In this document: positions 60,501 through 64,000 of the stretch, in pieces
Position numbering within the stretch: position 1 is the stretch's first letter
How the letters are laid out: each line of letters begins with the position of its first letter
From: Vibrio gazogenes
GTDB taxonomy: Bacteria; Pseudomonadota; Gammaproteobacteria; Enterobacterales; Vibrionaceae
Length of the DNA: 64,000 bases
Assembly: GCF_023920225.1 (NCBI RefSeq)
Contig: NZ_CP092587.1
Location: 1,984,001 to 2,048,000, forward strand
Direction of reading: 5' to 3'
Notes under the pieces: model-generated
Databases searched by the model: none
Told to the model about the DNA's origin: nothing
What the model saw: the letters and a program-made list of their open reading frames with translations, nothing else
Position numbers and translations under genes: made by a program

Positions 60501-63500
60501 CATTGAGTGTCAGGCCGGACACCGTTGATTCGGTGCTATACGTCAGACTGGCATCATCCGGTAAATCCACATCGGTGGCGGTAATATTGCCGGTAATGGT
60601 CGCATCTTCCGCCACAATTCCCACCGCGGCCTGCGCCTCCGGCGCATCATTGGTGCCCACCACCGTAATGGTAAGCGTGGTCTCAGCCGTCGCACCGCGA
60701 TCATCCGTCACGGTCACAGGCACTTCGATCACCTGTTTCTCACCCGCAGCCAGCGCATCATAGCCGGAGGCATCAAAACTGTAACTGCCGTCCGCATTAA
60801 GCGTCAGGCCGGCAACATTCGACTCGGTGGTAAACACCAGATCTTGCCCGTCGGGTAAATCGACATCGGTCGCCGTGACACTGCCGGTAATGGTCGCATC
60901 TTCCGCCACAATTCCCACCGCGGCCTGCGCCTCCGGCGCATCATTGGTGCCCACCACCGTAATGGTAAGCGTGGTCTCAGCCGTCGCACCGCGATCATCC
61001 GTCACGGTCACAGGCACTTCGATCACCTGTTTCTCACCCGCAGCCAGCGCATCATAGCCGGAGGCATCAAAACTGTAACTGCCGTCCGCATTAAGCGTCA
61101 GGCCGGCAACATTCGACTCGGTGGTAAACACCAGATCTTGCCCGTCGGGTAAATCGACATCGGTCGCCGTGACACTGCCGGTAATAGTCGCATCTTCCGC
61201 CACTATTCCCACCGCAGCCTGCGCTTCCGGTGCATCATTGGTGCCTACCACCGTAATGGTGAGCGTGGTTTCAGCCGTCGCGCCGCGATCATCGGTGACC
61301 GTGATCGGCACTTCGATCACCTGTTCCTCACCTGCGCCTAGGGCGTCATAACCAGAGGCATCAAAGCTGTAGCTGCCGTCCGCATTGAGTGTCAGGCCGG
61401 ACACCGTTGATTCGGTGCTATACGTCAGACTGGCATCATCCGGTAAATCCACATCGGTGGCGGTAATATTGCCGGTAATGGTCGCATCTTCACTGACCGA
61501 GCGGGTCACCGCCTCGGCCACCGGCGCATCATTAGTGCCCACCACCGTAATGGTGAGCGTGGTCTCGGCTGTCGCACCGCGATCATCCGTCACGGTCACG
61601 GGTACTTCAATCACCTGTTTCTCACCTACAGCCAACGCATCATAGCCGGAGGCATCAAAGCTGTAAGAGCCATCCGCATTGAGTGTCAGGCCGGACACCG
61701 TTGATTCGGTGCTATACGTCAGACTCGCGTCATCCGGTAAATCCACATCGGTGGCGGTAATATTGCCGGTAATGGTCGCATCTTCACTGACCGAGCGGGT
61801 CACCGCCTCGGCCACCGGCGCATCATTGGTCCCGGTCACGGTGATGGTCAGGGTAGTAGTCACTGTCGCGCCGCGATCATCCGTCACGGTCACAGGTACT
61901 TCAATTTCTTGTGTTTCACCCGCGCCCAGAGCGTCATAACCAGAGGCATCAAAGCTGTAAGAGCCATCCGCATTGAGTGTCAGGCCGGACACCGTTGATT
62001 CGGTGCTATATGTCAGACTGGCGTCATCCGGTAAATCCACATCGGTCGCGGTAATATTGCCGGTAATGGTCGCATCTTCACTGACTGAGCGGGTGACCGC
62101 CTCGGCCACTGGTGCATCATTGGTCCCGGTCACGGTAATCGTCAGGGTAGTAGTCACTGTCGCACCACGATCATCCGTCACGGTCACAGGTACTTCAATT
62201 TCTTGTGTTTCACCTGCGCCTAGGGCGTCATAACCAGAGGCATCAAAACTGTAGCTGCCGTCCGCATTGAAGGTCAGGCCGGACACTGTTGATTCAGTGC
62301 TATACGTCAGACTAGCGTCATCCGGTAAATCCACATCGGTGGCGGTAATATTGCCGGTAATGGTCGCATCTTCACTGACTGAGCGGGTGACCGCCTCGAC
62401 CACCGGTGCATCATTGGTCCCGGTCACGGTAATCGTCAGGGTGGTAGTGACTGTTGCGCCACGATCATCCGTCACAGTCACGGGCACTTCAATTTCTTGT
62501 GTTTCACCTGCGCCTAGGGCGTCATAACCAGAGGCATCAAAGCTGTAGCTACCGTCCGCATTGAAAGTCAGGCCGGACACCGTTGATTCAGTGCTGAATG
62601 TCAGACTGGCATCATCCGGTAAATCCACATCGGTGGCGGTAATATTGCCGGTAATGGTCGCATCTTCACTGACCGAGCGGGTCACCGCCTCGGCCACCGG
62701 CGCATCATTGGTGCCCACCACCGTAATGGTGAGCGTGGTCTCAGCCGTCGCACCGCGATCATCGGTGACGGTCACGGGTACTTCGATCACCTGTTTCTCA
62801 CCTACAGCCAACGCATCATAGCCGGAGGCATCAAAGCTGTAAGTACCGTCCGTATTAAGCGTCAGGCCGGCAACATTCGACTCGGTGGTAAACACCAGAT
62901 CTTGCCCGTCGGGTAAATCGACATCGGTCGCCGTGACACTGCCGGTAATAGTCGCATCTTCACTGACCGAGCGGGTCACCGCCTCGGCCACCGGCGCATC
63001 GTTGGTGCCCACCACCGTAATGGTGAGCGTGGTCTCGGCTGTCGCACCGCGATCATCGGTGACGGTGACAGGTACTTCAATCACCTGTTTCTCACCTACA
63101 GCCAACGCATCATAGCCGGAGGCATCAAAGCTGTAAGTACCGTCCGTATTAAGCGTCAGGCCGGACACCGTTGATTCGGTGCTATACGTCAGACTGGCAT
63201 CATCCGGTAAATCCACATCGGTGGCGGTAATATTGCCGGTAATGGTCGCATCTTCACTGACCGAGCGGGTTACCGCCTCGGCCACCGGCGCATCATTGGT
63301 GCCAGTGATGGTAATGGTCAGTGTGGTCTCAGCCGTCGCACCGCGATCATCGGTGACGGTCACGGGTACTTCAATCACCTGTTTCTCACCTACAGCCAAC
63401 GCATCATAGCCGGAGGCATCAAAGCTGTAAGAGCCATCCGCATTGAGTGTCAGGCCTAACACATTTGATTCAGTGCTATACGTTAGACTGGCATCATCCG

Positions 63501-64000
63501 GTAAATCCACATCGGTGGCGGTGATATTGCCGGTAATGGTCGCATCTTCACTGACCGAGCGGGTCACCGCCTCGGCCACCGGCGCATCATTGGTGCCCAC
63601 CACCGTAATGGTGAGCGTGGTCTCAGCCGTCGCACCGCGATCATCGGTGACGGTCACGGGTACTTCGATCACCTGTTTCTCACCTACAGCCAACGCATCA
63701 TAGCCGGAGGCATCAAAGCTGTAAGTACCGTCCGCATTAAGCGTCAGGCCGGACACCGTTGATTCGGTGCTATATGTCAGACTGGCATCATCCGGTAAAT
63801 CCACATCGGTGGCGGTAATATTGCCGGTAATGGTCGCATCTTCACTGACCGAGCGGGTGACCGCCTCGGCCACCGGCGCATCATTGGTACCCACCACCGT
63901 AATGGTGAGCGTGGTTTCAGCCGTCGCGCCGCGATCATCGGTGACTGTGATCGGTACTTCAATCACCTGTTTCTCACCCGCAGCCAGCGCATCATAGCTG
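45514..64000 (-). CDS. Giant RTX/VCBS repeat adhesin, N-terminus outside window
   Basis: The visible part is about 6,160 residues and the frame is open at the right edge, so start and N-terminal retention region are missing. Order toward the C-terminus: more than 50 cadherin/VCBS-like repeats of 98 residues (ending near 48240); a varied repeat; a choice-of-anchor K-like domain (about 47230-47790, SHTTDVVVETDGAPFDFSVSG, ITWGTSGPG); a cadherin-like domain (46920-47220); a PA14-like domain (about 46330-46900, GLHGEFYNY, VTADDGYQVKINGVVV); calcium-binding RTX nonapeptides (about 45800-46190, GGxGDDxLxG type); and a C-terminal type I secretion signal (DEIQDFQSSEDAIDLSNLL). This is the LapA/FrhA-like layout: surface adhesin for biofilm or host contact, exported by a TolC-type system not in this window. 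Confidence 0.92.
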   Translation of the reverse strand, partial: SYDALAAGEKQVIEVPITVTDDRGATAETTLTITVVGTNDAPVAEAVTRSVSEDATITGNITATDVDLPDDASLTYSTESTVSGLTLNADGTYSFDASGYDALAVGEKQVIEVPVTVTDDRGATAETTLTITVVGTNDAPVAEAVTRSVSEDATITGNITATDVDLPDDASLTYSTESNVLGLTLNADGSYSFDASGYDALAVGEKQVIEVPVTVTDDRGATAETTLTITITGTNDAPVAEAVTRSVSEDATITGNITATDVDLPDDASLTYSTESTVSGLTLNTDGTYSFDASGYDALAVGEKQVIEVPVTVTDDRGATAETTLTITVVGTNDAPVAEAVTRSVSEDATITGSVTATDVDLPDGQDLVFTTESNVAGLTLNTDGTYSFDASGYDALAVGEKQVIEVPVTVTDDRGATAETTLTITVVGTNDAPVAEAVTRSVSEDATITGNITATDVDLPDDASLTFSTESTVSGLTFNADGSYSFDASGYDALGAGETQEIEVPVTVTDDRGATVTTTLTITVTGTNDAPVVEAVTRSVSEDATITGNITATDVDLPDDASLTYSTESTVSGLTFNADGSYSFDASGYDALGAGETQEIEVPVTVTDDRGATVTTTLTITVTGTNDAPVAEAVTRSVSEDATITGNITATDVDLPDDASLTYSTESTVSGLTLNADGSYSFDASGYDALGAGETQEIEVPVTVTDDRGATVTTTLTITVTGTNDAPVAEAVTRSVSEDATITGNITATDVDLPDDASLTYSTESTVSGLTLNADGSYSFDASGYDALAVGEKQVIEVPVTVTDDRGATAETTLTITVVGTNDAPVAEAVTRSVSEDATITGNITATDVDLPDDASLTYSTESTVSGLTLNADGSYSFDASGYDALGAGEEQVIEVPITVTDDRGATAETTLTITVVGTNDAPEAQAAVGIVAEDATITGSVTATDVDLPDGQDLVFTTESNVAGLTLNADGSYSFDASGYDALAAGEKQVIEVPVTVTDDRGATAETTLTITVVGTNDAPEAQAAVGIVAEDATITGSVTATDVDLPDGQDLVFTTESNVAGLTLNADGSYSFDASGYDALAAGEKQVIEVPVTVTDDRGATAETTLTITVVGTNDAPEAQAAVGIVAEDATITGNITATDVDLPDDASLTYSTESTVSGLTLNADGSYSFDASGYDALAAGEKQVIEVPVTVTDDRGATVETTLTITVVGTNDAPVAEAVTRSVSEDATITGNITASDVDLPDDASLTFSTESTVSGLTFNADGTYSFDASGYDALGVGETQEIEVPVTVTDDRGATVTTTLTITVTGTNDAPEAEAVTRSVSEDATITGNITATDVDLPDDASLTYSTESTVSGLTLNADGSYSFDASGYDALGAGETQEIEVPVTVTDDRGATVTTTLTITVTGTNDAPVAEAVTRSVSEDATISGSITASDVDLPDDASLTFSTESTVSGLTFNADGSYSFDASGYDALGAGETQEIEVPVTVTDDRGATVTTTLTITVTGTNDAPVVEAVTRSVSEDATITGNITATDVDLPDDASLTFSTESTVSGLTFNADGSYSFDASGYDALGAGETQEIEVPVTVTDDRGATVTTTLTITVTGTNDAPVVEAVTRSVSEDATITGNITATDVDLPNDASLTFSAESTVSGLTFNADGSYSFDASGYDALGAGETQEIEVPVTVTDDRGATVTTTLTITVTGTNDAPVAEAVTRSVSEDATITGNITATDVDLPDDASLTYSTESTVSGLTLNADGSYSFAASGYDALAVGEKQVIEVPVTVTDDRGATAETTLTITVVGTNDAPVAEAVTRSVSEDATITGNITATDVDLPDDASLTYSTESTVSGLTLNADGSYSFDASGYDALGAGEEQVIEVPITVTDDRGATAETTLTITVVGTNDAPEAQAAVGIVAEDATITGSVTATDVDLPDGQDLVFTTESNVAGLTLNADGSYSFDASSYDALAAGEKQVIEVPITVTDDRGATAETTLTITVVGTNDAPEAQTAVGIVAEDATITGSVTATDVDLPDGQDLVFTTESNVAGLTLNADGSYSFDASGYDALAAGEKQVIEVPVTVTDDRGATAETTLTITVVGTNDAPEAQAAVGIVAEDATITGSITATDVDLPDGQDLVFTTESNVAGLTLNADGSYSFDASGYDALAAGEKQVIEVPITVTDDRGATAETTLTITVVGTNDAPEAQTAVGIVAEDATITGSVTATDVDLPDGQDLVFTTESNVAGLTLNADGSYSFDASGYDALAAGEKQVIEVPVTVTDDRGATAETTLTITVVGTNDAPEAQAAVGIVAEDATITGSVTATDVDLPDGQDLVFTTESNVAGLTLNADGSYSFDASGYDALAAGEKQVIEVPVTVTDDRGATAETTLTITVVGTNDAPEAQAAVGIVAEDATITGSITATDVDLPDGQDLVFTTESNVAGLTLNADGSYSFDASGYDALAAGEKQVIEVPVTVTDDRGATVETTLTITVVGTNDAPVAEAVTRSVSEDATITGNITASDVDLPDDASLTFSTESTVSGLTFNADGTYSFDASGYDALGVGETQEIEVPVTVTDDRGATVTTTLTITVTGTNDAPEAEAVTRSVSEDATITGNITATDVDLPDDASLTYSTESTVSGLTLNADGSYSFDASGYDALGAGETQEIEVPVTVTDDRGATVTTTLTITVTGTNDAPVVEAVTRSVSEDATITGNITATDVDLPDDASLTYSTESTVSGLTFNADGSYSFDASGYDHLSEGETQVIKVPVTVTDDQGAETTTTLTITVTGTDDAPVVTGSFSGSVTEGDIGDVAQVSGSLAITDADAGDTPVFADTTVSGTYGSLTLVDGQWTYTLNQQQVQSLAQDETVTDTITLTASDGTTQDIKITITGTNDAPVAEAVTRSVSEDTTISGNITASDVDLPDDASLTYSTESTVSGLTFNADGSYSFDASGYDALGAGETQEIEVPVTVTDDRGATVTTTLTITVTGTNDAPVVEAVTRSVSEDATITGNITATDVDLPDDASLTYSTESTVAGLTFNADGSYSFDASGYDALGAGEKQVIEVPITVTDDRGATAETTLTITVVGTNDAPVVEAVTRSVSEDATITGNITATDVDLPDDASLTYSTESNVLGLTLNADGSYSFDASGYDALAVGEKQVIEVPVTVTDDRGATAETTLTITVVGTNDAPEAQTAVGIVAEDATITGSVTATDVDLPDGQDLVFTTESNVAGLTLNTDGTYSFDASGYDVLAAGDKQVIEVPVTVTDDRGATAETTLTITVVGTNDAPVAEAVTRSVSEDATITGSVTATDVDLPDGQDLVFTTESNVAGLTLNTDGTYSFDASGYDALAVGEKQVIEVPITVTDDRGATAETTLTITVVGTNDAPVAEAVTRSVSEDATITGNITASDVDLPDDASLTYSTESTVSGLTLNVDGSYSFDASGYDALAAGEKQVIEVPVTVTDDRGATAETTLTITVVGTNDAPVAEAVTRSVSEDATITGNITATDVDLPNDASLTYSTESTVSGLTFNADGSYSFDASGYDHLSEGETQVIKVPVTVTDDQGAETTTTLTITVTGTDDAPVVTGSFSGSVTEGDIGDVAQVSGSLAITDADAGDTPVFADTTVSGTYGSLTLVDGQWTYTLNQQQVQSLAQDETVTDTITLTASDGTTQDIKITITGTNDAPVAEAVTRSVSEDTTISGNITASDVDLPDDASLTYSTESTVSGLTFNADGSYSFDASGYDALGAGETQEIEVPVTVTDDRGATVTTTLTITITGTNDAPVVEAVTRSVSEDTTISGNITASDVDLPDDASLTYSTESTVAGLTFNADGSYSFDASGYDALGAGEKQVIEVPITVTDDRGATAETTLTITVVGTNDAPVVEAVTRSVSEDATITGNITATDVDLPDDASLTYSAESTVSGLTLNTDGSYSFDASGYDALAAGEKQVIEVPITVTDDRGATAETTLTITVVGTNDAPVAEAVTRSVSEDATITGNITATDVDLPDDASLTYSTESTVSGLTLNADGSYSFDASGYDALGVGETQEFEVPVTVTDDRGATVTTTLTITITGTNDAPVAEAVTRSVSEDATITGNITATDVDLPDDASLTYSTESTVSGLTLNADGSYSFDASGYDALAVGEKQVIEVPVTVTDDRGATAETTLTITVVGTNDAPVAEAVTRSVSEDATITGSVTATDVDLPDGQDLVFTTESNVVGLTLNADGSYSFDASGYDALAVGEKQVIEVPVTVTDDRGATAETTLTITVVGTNDAPVAEAVTRSVSEDATITGNIAATDVDLPDDASLTYSTESNVLGLTLNADGSYSFAASGYDALAVGEKQVIEVPVTVTDDRGATAETTLTITVVGTNDAPVAEAVTRSVSEDATITGSITASDVDLPDDASLTYSTESTVSGLTFNADGSYSFDASGYDALGAGEKQVIEVPITVTDDRGATAETTLTITVVGTNDAPVAEAVTRSVSEDATISGSITASDVDLPDDASLTYSTESNVLGLTLNADGSYSFDASGYDHLSEGETQVIKVPVTVTDDQGAETTTTLTITVTGTDDAPVVTGSFSGSVTEGDIGDVAQVSGSLAITDADAGDTPVFADTTVSGTYGSVTLVDGQWTYTLNQQQVQSLAQDEIVTDTITLTASDGTTQDIKITITGTNDAPVAEAVTRSVSEDTTISGNITASDVDLPDDASLTYSTESTVSGLTFNANGSYSFDASSYDHLSEGETQVIKVPVTVTDDQGAETATTLTITVIGTNDAPQAHTAMGIVAEDNAITGHIIATDVDLPDDASLTFSTESNVAGLTLNADGTYSFDASSYDALAAGEIQIIKVPITVTDDLGATGTTTLTIRVVGTNDAPLVEAVTDSVTEDATITGSITATDVDLPADASLTYSTESNVLGLTLNADGTYRFDASGYDALEEGETQVIEVPVTVTDDLGAETGTTLTITVTGTNDAPVVDTTAGIVAEDNAITGRIIATDVDLPDDASLTFSTESNVAGLTLNADGTYSFDASSYDALTAGEIQIIEVPVTVTDDLGATGTTTLTIRVVGTNDAPVAEAVTDSVTEDATITGSITATDVDLPDDASLTYSTESYVPGLTLNADGTYSFDASDYDALAEGETQVIQVPVTVTDDHDATVTTTLTITVTGTDDAPVVTGTFSGSVTEGDIGDVAQVSGTIAITDADASDNPTFADTTVSGTYGSLTLVNGQWTYTLDQSKAQSLADGEQVTDTITLTASDGTAKQIEIDITGTNNAPVIALDDSAKQVSISEEGLNQGNPDTTGSRDTTNARQASGSFSVSDPDSSSVTLSLVAPTTALYSHGIAIIWTLLEDGSLIGQANGETVMTISLSDEGDGDYSYTVNMQGPVDHPDSSGEDSLQVDFGISADDGQTVSTQSIQVSIEDDSPDSHTTDVVVETDGAPFDFSVSGTTVSLGNSVFDNGCWHTQQTDSSITWGTSGPGDSSYSSYQVSSQQGSHHYTEGQPFELATLVHHNGSVLSNESTLDSTVLTVVTQVTVNGVTQSITIHLNVDHDETSNNTNTDGDSITLTTDYVDVEIDGVMYRLDIEGFKNDDGTISKSVVTAEGETETYTLVASLNTPPDSHPDQMVTGTVDYDAGADGMASVVWQSGTENNGDTVIHGEYGTLTVYADGHYTYDVNEDALAALDEGTTATDSFNYVVTDNDGDSATSSLNFEVSGNSAAPLSSGLHGEFYNYQEDWSNHWNNVDSLADALGIIQNQDPNAEFTSTQVNYQSDLFAHDLGGYDASYWLNGRTNLEEWLEDTGDDSSVVFNNKENSSDAVVRLTGGVALDSGTYSMKVTADDGYQVKINGVVVAAYDGIQSATTDTFTFTVDGSGYQTVEIIYWDQGEAHQLTVSLADVTDGVTGDYSVLGSDAYPTVNGDVTAAGSVDVITDHEAMAAGYEDRIDQFAADHYWQTDGDNHSNHLVGSPDNDHIDGHNGDDWIDGGLGGTDWLNGGNGDDTLISSYGGDGDLLEGERGDDYLYGRDGDDILIGGQGDDYLSGSVGDDILIGGMGDDYLSGGAGNDILIGGSQDDAHGDGSDVMIGGAGEDLFVLDSSSVDEIQDFQSSEDAIDLSNLLADALDNQDNDAIQQYLDQHVEVTTEHGQTHLSINDVNVADFGYDSSFNASSTIAVIINDHEFSVKYHG
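48240..64000 (-). repeat. 98-residue (294-bp) tandem repeat array
   Basis: Period 294 bp through some 15.7 kb, about 53 units in view. Two main unit types alternate in blocks: type A with VTRSVSEDATITGNITATD and LPDDASLTYSTE; type B with VGIVAEDATITGSVTATD and LPDGQDLVFTTE. Both share SFDASGYDAL and VTVTDDRGAT. Four units are canonical VCBS modules of somewhat different length (SVTEGDIGDVAQVSG), at about 48290-48560, 50020-50320, 52980-53280 and 55340-55640. Near identity of many units points to recent homogenisation. Assembly of such an array is error-prone. Confidence 0.93.

Noticed and set aside
48695..63997. Dozens of 76-92-residue plus-strand open frames, each repeating every 294 bp
   Set aside because: They are the opposite strand of the adhesin repeats. 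Their regular spacing and equal sequence follow from the repeat unit lacking stop codons in that frame; they have no ribosome sites of their own.

Overview
The window looks like a Vibrio or close Vibrionaceae chromosome. Pointers are the enteric/Vibrio-type maltose regulon (malGFE, malK, malQP, malT, lamB-malM), the cheV and metA homologues, about 100-bp attC sites of the chromosomal-integron type, and a giant VCBS/RTX adhesin. All names come from reading the sequence; no database search was possible.

Layout. 1-4416: end of an ABC importer operon (permease, ATPase, HAD phosphatase) leading into cobD, with cobU convergent; cobU ends inside a 13-bp tandem repeat. 4417-6300: three copies of a hairpin-rich palindromic repeat (about 445 bp when complete) around an orphan Phd-type antitoxin whose toxin is cut off after about five codons. 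6316-7194: fused MNT-HEPN protein. 7365-10947: a block of integron cassettes without an integrase, all read on the minus strand. It carries a GNAT acetyltransferase, a frameshifted TIR/deoxyribosyltransferase-like effector and a DUF262 + HEPN gene pair. Next to it is an AT-rich DXD glycosyltransferase on the plus strand. 12142-14985: a decayed REP-associated transposase, more repeat fragments, a hexapeptide acetyltransferase and a small membrane protein.

14986-18508: a secreted glycoside hydrolase with two probable carbohydrate-binding modules, and upstream of it a membrane-anchored AraC regulator. Between them lie 11-bp direct repeats spaced 21 bp, a good candidate binding site. 18758-19498: an Asp/Glu-hydantoin racemase behind a perfect 12-bp palindrome.

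19460-35465: the maltose/maltodextrin regulon. LamB admits maltodextrins; MalE, MalF, MalG and MalK import them; MalP and MalQ degrade them; MalT activates the genes. Hexamers fitting the MalT box lie in the intergenic regions. 35789-36122: three tandem tRNA-Val(GAC) genes with a clear promoter. 36282-45443: housekeeping and signalling genes: diguanylate cyclase, DUF2726/zinc-finger protein, CheV, MetA behind three MetJ boxes, a PilF-like TPR lipoprotein, two tandem small membrane paralogues, a LysR/MFS divergent pair and a DUF1415 protein.

45514-64000 (to the edge): the C-terminal 6,160 or so residues of a minus-strand type I-secreted adhesin. It has over 50 near-identical 98-residue cadherin/VCBS-like repeats, then choice-of-anchor K-like, PA14-like, RTX and secretion-signal regions. 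The repeat array contains large internal duplications.
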